From an uncultured Acidimicrobiales bacterium (GTDB lineage Bacteria; Actinomycetota; Acidimicrobiia; Acidimicrobiales; SHLQ01), in NCBI GenBank assembly GCA_938015295.1, contig CALLQB010000035.1, positions 62,001 through 126,000 on the forward strand: a stretch of DNA of 64,000 bases. Direction: 5' to 3'. The translations under genes were made by a program, and so were the position numbers. Below the pieces are notes generated by a model that saw only the letters and a program-made list of their open reading frames with translations, was not told the DNA's origin and did not search any database. This document shows, in pieces, positions 25,682-36,778 of this stretch (within the stretch, counting starts at the first letter, position 1; each line of letters begins with the position of its first letter).

Positions 25682-25801
25682 TACTGCGGTCCTGTCTCGT
25701 CGTGTGCGAAAGACGTGCACATCTGGGTTCGGTTGCGGTGAGGGTTGGCGGGCCGGTGAGCCTGCCCAAGGTGGCGATGCTGTGGGTCGGAGAAGGTCAT
25801 G

Positions 25802-28800
25802 TCAGCTCCTCGCCGCGGCCATAACCGCTTCGGTTTCGTCAGATCCGTCGGCTTGGGCAGTTTCGATCGCGGTGAGAACCCGTTTGTAGTCTCGCGGCAT
25901 CACCTTTGCGAAGGCCGCCGCCTGGGTGACCGGCCACGCTTCGAGCAGTCGGGCCGCAACGAGTGAGCCGGTGAGCTTGCCATGACGCTCGATGATGTCA
26001 TGCAAGAAGGCGACGTCGTCGAGACCGGGCGACTCGATGTCGACCATCTCGTCATTGAGCCGCCCAGCGAGGTTGCCGTCGGGGTCATAGACAAAGGCGA
26101 TGCCGCCCGACATACCTGCTCCGAAGTTTCGCCCTGTCTCGCCCAAGATGACCGCACGTCCGCCGGTCATGTACTCACAACCATGGTCGCCGACGCCTTC
26201 GACGACAGCGGTCGCACCCGAGTTCCTCACACAGAACCGCTCGCCGACACGGCCCCGGATGAATGCTTCACCGCTTGTTGCCCCATACAGGATTACGTTG
26301 CCTGCGATGACGTTCTCGTAGCAAACAAAGTCGGGGTGCATGTGTTCTGGTGGTGCGATCACGATATGGCCGCCCGACAAGCCTTTGCCCACGTAGTCGT
26401 TGGCATCGCCGGTGAGTTTGAGCGAAATTCCCTTCGGGACAAACGCACCGAAGCTGTTGCCTGCCGAGCCGCTGAAGTGAGCGTTGATGGTGCCATCGGG
26501 CAGACCGTCGGCCCCCCAACGCTTGGTCACCTCGTGGCCAAGCATCGTGCCCACGGTGCGGTTGCGGTTGCTGATCGGCAAATCGATGCTTAACGGTTCG
26601 CGGTTGTCGATTGCCGGTCCAGACATGGCGATGAGGGTCTGATCGAGCGCCTTGTCGAGACCGTGATCTTGCTCGAACTTCTGGTAGCGATACGAGCCTT
26701 CCGGCACCGGCGGCGCGTACAGAATCGGACTGAGATCGAGACCGTCGGCCTTCCAATGCTCAATGGCAGCAGACGTGTCGAGCGAATCGACCTGGCCAAT
26801 CGCTTCTTCGATAGACCGGAACCCCAGCTCAGCCAGGATCTCCCTGACCTCCTCGGCGATGAATTCAAAGAACGTCTCGACAAACTCAGGTTGCCCAGCG
26901 AACTTTTCGCGAAGTTCCGGATCTTGTGTAGCTACTCCGACCGGGCAGGTGTCGAGGTGACAGACCCGCATCATGACGCAGCCCATCACCACAAGAGGTG
27001 CAGTCGCGAAACCAAACTCGTCGCCACCGAGCAAGGCCGCAATAACAACGTCGCGCCCGGTCTTGAGTTGGCCGTCGACCTGCACCGAGATGCGGTCACG
27101 GAGGCCATTGAGTAACAACGTCTGCTGCGTTTCGGCGAGCCCAAGCTCCCAAGGCGCTCCGGCATGTTTAACCGAAGTCAACGGCGAAGCACCGGTGCCT
27201 CCGTCGAAGCCAGAGATCAGCACGGCATCGGCATGGGCCTTCGATACCCCTGCAGCGACCGTTCCGACACCAAGTTCGGCCACGAGTTTGACGTGCACAC
27301 GGGCCGAGGGGTTCGCATTTTTCAGGTCGTGAATCAGCTGCGCCAAATCCTCGATTGAATAGATGTCGTGGTGCGGCGGAGGTGAAATGAGACCGACACC
27401 AGGGGTGCTGTGGCGAACCTCGGCAATCCATGGCCAAACCTTGTGCGCCGGCAGCTGGCCGCCTTCACCAGGCTTTGCACCTTGCGCCATCTTGATCTGG
27501 ATGTCATCGGCATTCGTCAGATAGTTACTGGTCACACCGAAGCGACCTGAAGCCACCTGTTTAATCGACGAGCGGCGAAGATCGCCGTTCTCGTCGGGCA
27601 CGAAACGGCGAGGATCTTCGCCGCCCTCGCCGGTGTTCGACTTGCCGCCCAGACGGTTCATCGCGATTGCGAGAGTCTCGTGGGCCTCAGCCGAGATTGA
27701 CCCGTAGGACATAGCGCCCGTAGCGAACCGCGGGAAGATCGCCGAGGCCGGTTCAACCTCATCGATGCTTATCGGTGGCCGCAGGTCGTTGCGGAAAGCA
27801 AACAAGCCACGAATCGTGGCGAGAGCCTCGGCCTGGTCGTTCACCGCAGAGGTGTACTCGCGGAAGATGTCGAACCGCTTTTCGCGAGTCGCATGTTGCA
27901 GCTTAAACACCGTCTCAGGGTTGAACAGATGATGTTCACCCTCGCGGCGCCACTGATACTCGCCGCCCACTTCGAGTGTTCGGTGTGCTCGCTGCGATGC
28001 CACGGTGGGAAAGGCAAGAGCGTGGCGGCTTGCAACCTCGGCCGCAACAACGTCGAGGCCGACGCCGCCAAGTCGACTGGCGCAGCCGACAAAGTAGTGG
28101 TCGACCACATCGCTGTTCAGACCGATCGCTTCGAAGATTTGTGCCCCGGTGTAGGAGGCAACCGTCGAGATGCCCATCTTCGACATCACCTTGAGAATGC
28201 CTTTGTCGGTTGCCTTCACATAGTTGAGATGCGCCTGAATTGTCGACATTGAGGGGTCAAGACCGCCGGTGCCGTCGAGGATCATCTGATCGAGGCTTTC
28301 AAAGGCAACGTACGGACAAATGGCTGAGGCGCCGAACCCAAGCAGCAGCGCGAAGTGGTGGATCTCTCGAGCATCGCCAGCCTCGGCGACAAGACCAACC
28401 CGGTTTCGGGTCTTTTCGTCGACCAGATGATGGTGCACCGCGGCCGTCGCAAGCAGCGACGGAATAGGAGCGAGCGACTCGGTGGCGCCGCGATCGGACA
28501 ACACGATAATTGTCGCACCGCCAGCGACCGCTGCGGACGCTTCCTGCTGCAAACGATCGACGGCGACCGCAAGTCCATCTCCGCCATCGCCGACCTCGTA
28601 CAGCGCCGAGAGAACCACGGTGGACATATCCTCGAGACCACCAGGCCCAGAGATGCCGATAAGGCGATCGAGTTGTTCGAGCGTGAGTACCGGGTGCGGC
28701 AGGAACACCTGCCGGCAGGATGCCGCCGTGGGTTCAAAGAGGTTGCCCTCGGGGCCAAGCTTGGTAAACACCGACGTGACCAACTCTTCACGCATGGCAT

Positions 28801-30466
28801 CGAGCGGCGGATTCGTGACCTGAGCGAACAGCTGTTTGAAATAGTCAAAGAGCATTCGTGGCTTGTTGGAGAGCACCGCGATTGGTGTGTCGGTTCCCAT
28901 CGAGCCGATGGCCTCTTTGCCGTCGCGTCCCATGGGAGCGACGAGCAGCTTAAGTTCTTCGTGGGTGTACCCGAAGGTTTGCTGCCGTTGGGTTAGGGAA
29001 CCTTCATCAGTGCGCACGATTTCTCGGCGCGGGAGATCGGTAATCTCAACAAGGTTCTGCTCGAGCCATTCGGCGTACGGGCGTGACGCAGCCAGGTTGG
29101 CTTTGATCTCATCGTCGCGAATAATGCGGCCCTCGCGGGTGTCGATGAAGAACATTCGGCCCGGTTGCAGGCGGCCCTTCTCGATGATCGAAGCCTGATC
29201 GACGTCGACTACGCCGACCTCGCTGGCCATGATGACCAGGCCATCTTCGGTGACCCAGTATCGCGAAGGTCGGAGGCCATTTCGATCGAGTACGGCCCCG
29301 ATGACTTCGCCGTCGGTGAAGGCGATGGATGCGGGCCCATCCCATGGCTCCATGAGCGAAGCGTGATAGCGATAAAAGGCCCGGCGTTCGTCGCTCATCG
29401 ACTCATGGTTTTCCCAGGGCTCTGGGATCATCATCAAGACGGCTTCTTGCAACGAGTAGCCACCCATATAGAGAAGCTCTAGCGCTTCGTCGAAGCTTGC
29501 GGTATCGCTCGCCCCCGGGGTGCAGACGGGAAAGATCCGGTCGAGGTCACCGGTGAACAGGTCCGATTGCAGGAGCGATTCTCGTGTGCGCATCCAGTTG
29601 CGGTTCCCCTGGACGGTGTTGATCTCGCCGTTGTGAGCGACAAAGCGGTAGGGATGGGCAAGCGGCCACGACGGAAAGGTGTTCGTGCTGAAGCGGCTGT
29701 GAACCAAAGCGAGCGCCGAAACAACTCGCTCGTCGGTGAGTTCGGGGTAGAACGCCGCCAACTGCGGTGTGGTCAGCATGCCCTTGTAGACAATGGTTCG
29801 CGAGTCGAGCGACGGGAAGTACACACCGTCGTGGAATTCGCTCATGCCGCCCATGGCTTCGTTGGCTTCGTCGGGTCCAGCTTCGAGATGGATCTCGTGT
29901 TCGATGCGCTTGCGCAACACAAACGCCCGACGGTCGAGGTCTCGGCCAGTTTCGTCGCGATCGGGCGTGGTAATGAAGAGCTGGCGGAACGTCGGCATCG
30001 TGGCGATTGCGCCTGAACCCAACGACGACGCGTCGGTAGGCACTTCGCGCCAGCCGAGCACTTCGAGTCCCTCGTCTACGACAAGGCGTTCGATTTCGCG
30101 CCGTGCAGCGGCCGCCGTGACCAGATCTTGGGGAAGAAACGCAATGCCGGTTGCGTAGGTGCCAGCAGCGGGGAGTTCGAAGTCGACGACCGCTTCGTAG
30201 AACTCGTGAGGAACCTGGATGATGATGCCGGCACCATCGCCGGTATTGACCTCGGCACCCGAGGCGCCGCGGTGCTCGAGAGCGCAAAGAGCCCCAATGC
30301 CCTTGGCCACGATGTCGTGGCTACGTCGGCCGTGGATGTCGCAAACGAAGTTCAGACCACAAGAGTCGTGTTCGTAGCGAGGATCGTAGAGTCCTTGTGC
30401 GGCTGGCAGGTCAGGATTCGATCGAGTTTGTGGACCGCGTGGTCCGGGCGCCGGTATGGCGGACAT
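25802..30466 (-). CDS. gltB: glutamate synthase (NADPH) large subunit
   Basis: Full-length large subunit of 1554 residues that makes two glutamates from glutamine and 2-oxoglutarate. The amidotransferase domain should begin with Cys at the mature N-terminus: a short propeptide precedes [14 protein letters not shown] (Cys about 36). Downstream are [19 protein letters not shown], the FMN domain with [12 protein letters not shown], the 3Fe-4S motif [19 protein letters not shown], and the C-terminal beta-helix glycine repeats [19 protein letters not shown]. An AGGAG site precedes the ATG. gltD follows on the same strand. Confidence 0.97.
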   Translation of the reverse strand: MSAIPAPGPRGPQTRSNPDLPAAQGLYDPRYEHDSCGLNFVCDIHGRRSHDIVAKGIGALCALEHRGASGAEVNTGDGAGIIIQVPHEFYEAVVDFELPAAGTYATGIAFLPQDLVTAAAARREIERLVVDEGLEVLGWREVPTDASSLGSGAIATMPTFRQLFITTPDRDETGRDLDRRAFVLRKRIEHEIHLEAGPDEANEAMGGMSEFHDGVYFPSLDSRTIVYKGMLTTPQLAAFYPELTDERVVSALALVHSRFSTNTFPSWPLAHPYRFVAHNGEINTVQGNRNWMRTRESLLQSDLFTGDLDRIFPVCTPGASDTASFDEALELLYMGGYSLQEAVLMMIPEPWENHESMSDERRAFYRYHASLMEPWDGPASIAFTDGEVIGAVLDRNGLRPSRYWVTEDGLVIMASEVGVVDVDQASIIEKGRLQPGRMFFIDTREGRIIRDDEIKANLAASRPYAEWLEQNLVEITDLPRREIVRTDEGSLTQRQQTFGYTHEELKLLVAPMGRDGKEAIGSMGTDTPIAVLSNKPRMLFDYFKQLFAQVTNPPLDAMREELVTSVFTKLGPEGNLFEPTAASCRQVFLPHPVLTLEQLDRLIGISGPGGLEDMSTVVLSALYEVGDGGDGLAVAVDRLQQEASAAVAGGATIIVLSDRGATESLAPIPSLLATAAVHHHLVDEKTRNRVGLVAEAGDAREIHHFALLLGFGASAICPYVAFESLDQMILDGTGGLDPSMSTIQAHLNYVKATDKGILKVMSKMGISTVASYTGAQIFEAIGLNSDVVDHYFVGCASRLGGVGLDVVAAEVASRHALAFPTVASQRAHRTLEVGGEYQWRREGEHHLFNPETVFKLQHATREKRFDIFREYTSAVNDQAEALATIRGLFAFRNDLRPPISIDEVEPASAIFPRFATGAMSYGSISAEAHETLAIAMNRLGGKSNTGEGGEDPRRFVPDENGDLRRSSIKQVASGRFGVTSNYLTNADDIQIKMAQGAKPGEGGQLPAHKVWPWIAEVRHSTPGVGLISPPPHHDIYSIEDLAQLIHDLKNANPSARVHVKLVAELGVGTVAAGVSKAHADAVLISGFDGGTGASPLTSVKHAGAPWELGLAETQQTLLLNGLRDRISVQVDGQLKTGRDVVIAALLGGDEFGFATAPLVVMGCVMMRVCHLDTCPVGVATQDPELREKFAGQPEFVETFFEFIAEEVREILAELGFRSIEEAIGQVDSLDTSAAIEHWKADGLDLSPILYAPPVPEGSYRYQKFEQDHGLDKALDQTLIAMSGPAIDNREPLSIDLPISNRNRTVGTMLGHEVTKRWGADGLPDGTINAHFSGSAGNSFGAFVPKGISLKLTGDANDYVGKGLSGGHIVIAPPEHMHPDFVCYENVIAGNVILYGATSGEAFIRGRVGERFCVRNSGATAVVEGVGDHGCEYMTGGRAVILGETGRNFGAGMSGGIAFVYDPDGNLAGRLNDEMVDIESPGLDDVAFLHDIIERHGKLTGSLVAARLLEAWPVTQAAAFAKVMPRDYKRVLTAIETAQADGSDETEAVMAAARS

Positions 30467-30727
30467 AACACTCCTAAGAGACGAGAATCGTTACCGGATC
30501 GACAGTGATCCGATGCGGTTTCGGCTTGGCACGAATCGGCGCTGATTTCGTGTGTCGCCCCAACTTCGTTGTTGACGGTTGAAACTGGCACCCGGTCGTG
30601 GCCGGACTCGCTCAGTAGCAACGGTGGCGGAACTCCCAATAGTACCAGTACGAGCGCCCGTGGACGCTAGCGGAATAAATCCGGGTCTTAACGACCCCAA
30701 GCCTTGGGCCGATTGGCAAACTGAACT

Positions 30728-32113
30728 ATGGGAACTTCGGAAATCGCCTCGTCATCCGCGTCATCATCCACGTCGACTTGCGCATCGTCTTCCGCGCAAC
30801 CGGATCTGCCGTTTGCCCGGACGATGTGCGCCTTTATCGACGCCGCTCCGTCACCGTTTCACGTGGCCCAAAACGCCGCTGTAGCGCTAGCAGCAGCAGG
30901 CTTTCGGTCTGTTGACCTCGCAAACCCTTGGCCGGGTGCCGGTCGTTGGTTTGTGCAACGGGGCGGCGCACTTATTGCGTGGGTCGACGAATCCGGTACC
31001 GGTGCCCTTTCTCCCAGCGCACCGTTTACCGTGGTTGGTGCGCACACCGATAGTCCGAATCTGCGGGTCAAACCGCAACCGAACAAAACGTCGGCGAACT
31101 TCATGCAGTTGGGCGTCGAGGTCTACGGAGGTGTGTTGCTGAACTCGTGGCTTGACCGCGATTTGGGGCTGTCGGGTCGAGTCAGCATCCGTTCTCGTGC
31201 CGGCGCTATCGAAGATCGGCTAGTGCTGGTCGATCGCGCGATCGCTCGCCTTCCGCAGCTTGCCATTCACCTTGACCGCGGTGTCAACGACGGCCTAAAG
31301 CTCAACGCACAAACAACGATGTCTCCCGTTTGGGGCCTCGGAACATCGGGTGACCACGAGTTTGAGTCGTTCTTGGCTGCCGAGTTGTCAAGCGACGGCC
31401 CCGGCAAGATTTCTGCTGGCGATATTGTTTCGTGGGACATCATGCTGCACGACACGAGCGCCAGCGCTGTGGTTGGCAACGGCGACGAATTTGTGTCGGC
31501 GCCGCGCCTAGACAATCAATTGTCGTGTTTCGTCGCACTACAAAGCATGTTGCACACCGCTGCGACAGCCAGTCGTGAGTCGGTAGCTATGGTGGCCTTG
31601 TTCGATCATGAAGAGGTCGGGTCGGTGTCGTCGACCGGCGCGGCATCAGCCCTTTTGCGCAGCATCATCGATCGCAGCGTTATCGGTCGTGGTGGCGACA
31701 CCGACGCTGTTCACCGAGCGCTGGCCGGATCACTGCTTATTTCCAGTGACAATGCCCACGCAACCCACCCGAATTACGTCGACCGGCACGAGCCCGAGCA
31801 CCATGTACACCTCAACGCTGGCCCGGTTATCAAGATCAACGCCAACGAGCGTTACGCGACGAACTCCTCAACTGCAGCCGAGTTCCAACTTGCTTGTGAG
31901 GCAGCCGGGGTTCCCTTCCAAAGGTTCGTCAACCGCACCGATCTCGGGTGTGGCTCGACGATTGGGCCACTGACATCTGCAGAACTCGGCATCGCCACCG
32001 TCGATGTTGGTTGCCCACAGCTCGCGATGCACTCGGCACGGGAATTCAGCGGATCGCACGATCCGGGCTACTTGCACGCGGCGCTCAACAATCTGTTTTC
32101 CCGCTCCTGCTAA
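30728..32113 (+). CDS. apeB: M18 family aminopeptidase
   Basis: Zinc aminopeptidase of 461 residues of the aspartyl-aminopeptidase type. The metal and catalytic motifs appear in order: AHTDSPNLRVKP (His and Asp), FDHEEVGS (Glu pair) and DNAHATHPNYVDRHEP (His), with GCGSTIGP and a final His in LAMHSAREFSG. The first 25 residues are Ser/Ala-rich and not conserved-looking, so the true start may be downstream at the ATG before CAFIDAAPSPFH. It is preceded by about 260 bp without a gene that must hold the promoters of this gene and of gltB. Confidence 0.93.
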   Translation: MGTSEIASSSASSSTSTCASSSAQPDLPFARTMCAFIDAAPSPFHVAQNAAVALAAAGFRSVDLANPWPGAGRWFVQRGGALIAWVDESGTGALSPSAPFTVVGAHTDSPNLRVKPQPNKTSANFMQLGVEVYGGVLLNSWLDRDLGLSGRVSIRSRAGAIEDRLVLVDRAIARLPQLAIHLDRGVNDGLKLNAQTTMSPVWGLGTSGDHEFESFLAAELSSDGPGKISAGDIVSWDIMLHDTSASAVVGNGDEFVSAPRLDNQLSCFVALQSMLHTAATASRESVAMVALFDHEEVGSVSSTGAASALLRSIIDRSVIGRGGDTDAVHRALAGSLLISSDNAHATHPNYVDRHEPEHHVHLNAGPVIKINANERYATNSSTAAEFQLACEAAGVPFQRFVNRTDLGCGSTIGPLTSAELGIATVDVGCPQLAMHSAREFSGSHDPGYLHAALNNLFSRSC

Positions 32114-32119
32114 GTCTTG

Positions 32120-33745
32120 CTACTCCAACCGCTCGTGTGGTCGGAGACGCCGATAGACCCGGCGCGGAGCGACGAGCATCAACAACATCGGGAAGATTTC
32201 TAGCCGTCCGATGAGCATCAGAACCGCAAGCACCATGCGGGCAGGGCGGCTAAACCCATCGATGAATGACGCGGTCGGACCAGCATCGCCCAGCGCAGGT
32301 CCCATGTTGCCCATCGAGCCAACCACTCCCCCGACGGCGGTCATCAAGTCAGCCCCAAGAGCGGTGACCACGACGATGCCGATCACCACGATCACCGCGT
32401 ACAACACGGTGAATCCGACTACTTTTTCGACCAACGGGTCGGCGAGTCGGGTGCCGTTGACTTTGATCGGCAGCACAAGATTGCGATGCCGGATGCGTTG
32501 CAGGAAACGGTGGACGTAGCTTCGAAGAATCTGGATGCGCACTACTTTCATGCCACCAGACGTCGAGCCTGCACAACCACCGACCACAAAAAGTCCGAGA
32601 AGGATGATCTGTGGCGCCGGAATCCAGGTAACAAAGTCTCCTGGGCTTCCCGAGTTGGTTGCGTTACTGAAGCCGGTCGACGTCCCAAGCGCCACCGTAT
32701 TGAAGATGCCCGCCCGGGCTGACTCAGAAAAGGTCAGTGGGCTGTCGAGCCAGAGCAATGCGCCGACCACAAGCGAGGCAAACACGATCATCCGGAAATA
32801 GATACGGAACTCACCGTCGCTTGTGTACGCGTTGTACTCACGCATCGCGAATCGGTAATGCAACGCGAAGTTCGCGCCCCCGAGAAACATGCCAAAGACC
32901 ACTGCGGCCTCAATCCAGATGCTTTCAAAACTGCCGATCGAGGAGTCTTGGGTGCTGAAGCCACCTGTTGCCGCGGTGGAAAGGCCATGGGCAACGGCAT
33001 CAAAGGGGCCCATGCCCACAGCGAGGTATAACCCGGCGAGCAGCACGGTGATACCGAGATAGAGGTACCACAGCCGTTTCGCCATGGTGTTGAGATTGGG
33101 AACCATGTGTTCGGACGATGGACCGGGTGCCTCAGCGCCAATCAGACCAAGGCCGCCGCGACCCAGCGACGGCAGCACGGTGAGCGCGAGGAGAACAATG
33201 CCCATGCCGCCGGCCCAGTTCGTGAACTGCCGGTACAGCAACACTCCGTGCCCCTGGGCCGAAATTGGCTCGTTGTATCCGAAGAAAACAGTCGAGCCGG
33301 TACAGGAGAATCCCGACACCGACTCAAAAACCGCATCGTCCCAGTGCCGAAAGGTGCCGGCAAGAATGTAGGGAAGCGCTCCTGCGAGGCACGTGAGCAC
33401 CCAGGTCCAGCCGACGACGGCGAATGACCCTGCCGTATCGAGGGTGTGCGCTTTCGAGAGACGGCTGAGGAGGTAGCCGACTCCTCCGAGAATCCCAGAG
33501 GCTGCGAGGAGAGCCATGGCGTCGGGGTCGCCGTAGCCGATCTCGACGGCGGCCGAAATCGCCAACGACACCGCGACCCACATGAACGCGAGCCCGGTGA
33601 TGTGCATGGTGGCCGAGTCGATTCGCCGACCCGATGTCTCAGTCGTGATCGACGGTCTCGGATCCCACTTGGGATTCAGAACGTCCCAGGCCGATTGGGT
33701 CAGCGCGCCAGCTCGCGTCTCTCGGAGCCGCGGGCGAGTCACCAC
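32120..33745 (-). CDS. trkH: TrkH-family potassium transporter subunit (second copy)
   Basis: Potassium channel-like subunit of about 541 residues with eight or more membrane segments in the four-fold M-P-M plan. All four filter loops are present: SGFSCTGSTVF, ATGGFSTQDSS, GTSTGFSNAT and GSMGNMGPALG. The likely start is one of two adjacent GTG codons (33745 or 33742), the latter overlapping the stop of the upstream trkH (GTGA), so it is translationally coupled. TrkH works as a dimer gated by a TrkA ring. Its 3' end faces the aminopeptidase gene 7 nt away. Pairing with the upstream paralogue to form a heterodimer is possible but unproven. Confidence 0.92.
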   Translation of the reverse strand: MVTRPRLRETRAGALTQSAWDVLNPKWDPRPSITTETSGRRIDSATMHITGLAFMWVAVSLAISAAVEIGYGDPDAMALLAASGILGGVGYLLSRLSKAHTLDTAGSFAVVGWTWVLTCLAGALPYILAGTFRHWDDAVFESVSGFSCTGSTVFFGYNEPISAQGHGVLLYRQFTNWAGGMGIVLLALTVLPSLGRGGLGLIGAEAPGPSSEHMVPNLNTMAKRLWYLYLGITVLLAGLYLAVGMGPFDAVAHGLSTAATGGFSTQDSSIGSFESIWIEAAVVFGMFLGGANFALHYRFAMREYNAYTSDGEFRIYFRMIVFASLVVGALLWLDSPLTFSESARAGIFNTVALGTSTGFSNATNSGSPGDFVTWIPAPQIILLGLFVVGGCAGSTSGGMKVVRIQILRSYVHRFLQRIRHRNLVLPIKVNGTRLADPLVEKVVGFTVLYAVIVVIGIVVVTALGADLMTAVGGVVGSMGNMGPALGDAGPTASFIDGFSRPARMVLAVLMLIGRLEIFPMLLMLVAPRRVYRRLRPHERLE

Positions 33746-35355
33746 TCGACATCTCCAGTGTAGGAACGGCGACGCTGCACTGCGTGAGTCGCCCACTTCG
33801 TCTTCGCATAGACAGGGCCGATGAGGTCGCCAAGAGCAACCAACGCCGGGTAGACGCCCAGGCGTCCGGCGATCATTAACCCAGCCAGGACAAACCTCGC
33901 GGGCCCGCCCATCTCAAGAACCACGTTGGTGCCGTCAGAGGCGGCCGTCTCGACGCCTCCCGACGACACAGCTCCCAGGGTTGCATCGACGCCGAAGATT
34001 GGCCCGACATTCGACAACGCGCTCACGGCGGCGATGAACGACAGATGTAGCTGTCCGCCAAAAGTGGCGATACCGATCGAGCCGACGAGACCGAGGGCCA
34101 GGTACAACGCGGCCACCGAAACCATATGGGTCACGATGTACTCGTCAACCTTCTTGCCGTTGGCCTTGACGTGGACGACCGATGCGGGGTGAACCTGCTG
34201 GACTAGCACCCGTCGCAGATACAGCAGCAGCAGCCGAACGCGGCTGATGTGTAGGCCGCCTCCAGCGGAGCCAGACATCGCACCAATTACCATCAGCGAA
34301 AACAGCAACGCGTCGAGCGTTGCCGACCATGTGCCTGCGTCGACGACCTCGAAGCCGGTCGTCGACGAGTACGAAACCACCGTGAAAATGGTGCGTCGAA
34401 TGTCGTCTGCATCGCCTCCGTTCACAACACTTGCAACCGCGCTGACGACGACCAGCAGGCCAAGGTACGAACGCAACTGCACTGACCTAAACGCCCGTTT
34501 CGACGACCCACTCAGCGCCCACCACCAGATAGCGATCGAGGATCCTGCGATCGCCATGCCGACAATCGCCACCCACTCGAGCGCTGCGGAGTCGTAGAGT
34601 TTGAACGATCCGGCTCGCGTCGTGAAGCCACCGGTCGAAACCGTGGTCAACGACAACAACCAGGCATCGAAGCTCGGCGCGCCGGCCGCCAGGTAGGCCA
34701 CAAACATCACCACGGAGAACCCGGTGTACAACAACGCAACTCGGCGCACGACCTCACCGAACTTCGTGCCGAGTGTGCCGCTTGGCCCAGGTCGACCTTT
34801 GCCACCGCGCAAGCGATAGGCGCCACCAAAAAGTGGAAGGAGGCCGAAGCCAATAATGAGCACGCCGAGCCCACCCATCCATTGCGAAACCGCCCGCCAG
34901 ATCAGCAGGGTTGCGCTTGCCTGCGCCGGGTCGGCGAGTACGGTCATTCCCGTGGTCGTGAGACCCGACGCCGACTCGAACAACGCTCCTTCAACATGAA
35001 GTTCGCCGCTTACGAGATAGGCGACCGACGAGATCGCGATCATCGTGCACCAGACAACGGTGGTTACCCCCATTGCTTCGCGCGAGGAGATCCGCTTCGC
35101 GAGCCGCACGTAGCGGGACAACACCAGCCCCAAAACCGCTGCCGTTGCACCGACAATCACAAACGCAACACCATCGTGGAGCCCCGAACCGCTTGCATCA
35201 CCAAGCCCGGCGAGGCCCGACAGGAAGATCATGATCCCCATCGAAGTCGTCGTTACCGAGATTGGATAGACGTAGGTGCTTCGCCTGCGGACAAACCGGT
35301 TGGCGTCAAACGCCGACCCAACGGGGACACCCTTTTGCGGAGTCGTGACGGTCAC
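33739..35355 (-). CDS. trkH: TrkH-family potassium transporter subunit (first copy)
   Basis: A second TrkH/KtrB-type pore subunit, 538 residues, clearly different in sequence from the downstream copy. Filter loops are SGLTTTGMTVL, STGGFTTRAGS, SSTTGFEVVD and ALSNVGPIFG, each keeping the pore glycine. The start is GTG, overlapping the trkA stop in the GTGA pattern. The order trkA-trkH-trkH with both junctions overlapped indicates coordinated synthesis of regulator and two pore subunits. The two paralogues could serve separate conditions or assemble together. Confidence 0.93.
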   Translation of the reverse strand: MTVTTPQKGVPVGSAFDANRFVRRRSTYVYPISVTTTSMGIMIFLSGLAGLGDASGSGLHDGVAFVIVGATAAVLGLVLSRYVRLAKRISSREAMGVTTVVWCTMIAISSVAYLVSGELHVEGALFESASGLTTTGMTVLADPAQASATLLIWRAVSQWMGGLGVLIIGFGLLPLFGGAYRLRGGKGRPGPSGTLGTKFGEVVRRVALLYTGFSVVMFVAYLAAGAPSFDAWLLSLTTVSTGGFTTRAGSFKLYDSAALEWVAIVGMAIAGSSIAIWWWALSGSSKRAFRSVQLRSYLGLLVVVSAVASVVNGGDADDIRRTIFTVVSYSSTTGFEVVDAGTWSATLDALLFSLMVIGAMSGSAGGGLHISRVRLLLLYLRRVLVQQVHPASVVHVKANGKKVDEYIVTHMVSVAALYLALGLVGSIGIATFGGQLHLSFIAAVSALSNVGPIFGVDATLGAVSSGGVETAASDGTNVVLEMGGPARFVLAGLMIAGRLGVYPALVALGDLIGPVYAKTKWATHAVQRRRSYTGDVEW

Positions 35356-36695
35356 TCGAACAGGTGTGCCGCTTCTTCGATCTCGCCCGGCATGGCGATC
35401 GCGACCACGTGGTCGCGGGCCCGAAGCGTGGTGCGCCCTCGGGCGATCTGCACGTTGCCGTCCCGGTAGACCGCACCAATCAGCACATCGTGGTTGAGGT
35501 GGAGATCGCGTACCTTCTGTCCGTCAGCTGCACTGCCGTTGTTGATTTCGAAGTCGACCACTTCGGCCTCGCCCTCAAGGAAGGTCTTTACCGACGAAAC
35601 ACTGCCCCGTAGGTACCGCAGCACGCCGTTGGCAGCGGCTGTCCGAGGTGATGTTGCCGCATCGATGCCAGCTCCGTGAAGCAATGGCAACAGCTCGAGT
35701 CGGTGAGCGAGAGAGATTGTTTCGTCGGCGCCCTCAGCTTTTGCGAAAAGGCAGGCAAGGATGTTGGCCGCATCTTCTCCGGTGAGCGCGATGACGACGT
35801 CGAAGTCGCCAACCTTTGCATCACGAAGGAGTTCGCTGTCGGTGATGTCGCCATGAAGCACCAACGCGCTATTGAGCTTTTCGGCCAACTCATCGCACCG
35901 TTCGGCGTCGCGGTCGATGATCACAACTTCGGCGCCCCGTTCGTCGAGGAGCTCGGCAAGGATGAGCGCCGTCCGGCCGCCGCCCAGCAGCATGATGCGC
36001 CGGGGAAGGTCGCGCGAAAGGCCAAGAAGGTCGGCGACCAGCCGACGAGCTTCTTTTTTGATAACAACTCGAAGGCCGTCATCGGCCATCAGCACATGGT
36101 CGCGGCGTGGGATAACGGTTTTGCCGTCGCGGGTAATGGCGCCGACCATAAACGGCCAGTCAGGGGCAAATTCAGCCGCAACATCGGAGAGTTGTTTGCC
36201 CACCAGCTTCGCGCCCTCGCGCAGGCGGGCGCCCAGCACCACTACTTCGCCTTTACACATCGTTACGACTTCGCTGGCCCCCGGGTACTCGAGCAGCGAC
36301 AACAGTTCGCGAGCGGTTTCATCGTCGGGGTCGATTACCTGATCGACCTCAAGGGCCGCCCTCACCGCCGCGCCGTGTGATCCGCGCAGCTCTTCGGATT
36401 CGATGCGAATAATCGTCTTGTCGACGCCCGCCTGTTTGGCGAGCTTCGACGCAACGAGGTTGACCTCGTCGTTGGTCGTTACGGCGATCAACATGTCGCA
36501 GCGTTCGAGCCCTGCGGTTTTTAGCACCGAGGGGTGCGTGCCGCTGCCCGCTACCACCTGCACACTGGTCTCGGTTTCAATCTTTCGCCGCGCGCTAGCG
36601 CTGGATTCGACGACAACAACATCGTGGCCCTCGCGTCCAAGCGTTTGGGCAACGTGGGAACCGACCTCGCCGGCTCCGATAACGATGATGTGCAT
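35352..36695 (-). CDS. trkA: Trk potassium uptake regulator TrkA
   Basis: Cytoplasmic regulator of 447 residues with two RCK units. Each begins with a Rossmann nucleotide loop: IIVIGAGEVGSHVAQTL at the N-terminus and IMLLGGGRTALILAELL near residue 230, the latter a less canonical glycine pattern. Each RCK_N is followed by an RCK_C ligand-binding lobe (VLGARLREGAKLVGKQL; VRDLHLNHDVLIGAVYR). NAD/ATP binding to TrkA rings gates TrkH. GAGG sits about 9 nt before the ATG. It heads the trkA-trkH-trkH set; fau lies 83 nt upstream on the same strand. Confidence 0.95.
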   Translation of the reverse strand: MHIIVIGAGEVGSHVAQTLGREGHDVVVVESSASARRKIETETSVQVVAGSGTHPSVLKTAGLERCDMLIAVTTNDEVNLVASKLAKQAGVDKTIIRIESEELRGSHGAAVRAALEVDQVIDPDDETARELLSLLEYPGASEVVTMCKGEVVVLGARLREGAKLVGKQLSDVAAEFAPDWPFMVGAITRDGKTVIPRRDHVLMADDGLRVVIKKEARRLVADLLGLSRDLPRRIMLLGGGRTALILAELLDERGAEVVIIDRDAERCDELAEKLNSALVLHGDITDSELLRDAKVGDFDVVIALTGEDAANILACLFAKAEGADETISLAHRLELLPLLHGAGIDAATSPRTAAANGVLRYLRGSVSSVKTFLEGEAEVVDFEINNGSAADGQKVRDLHLNHDVLIGAVYRDGNVQIARGRTTLRARDHVVAIAMPGEIEEAAHLFE

Positions 36696-36778
36696 AGGTA
36701 TCTATCCTCGCCGTTCGCCTGCATCAAGGGAGGGATTGGGAGTGAAATTTCTTTACGTTGTGGACTCGACTCGTTGTG

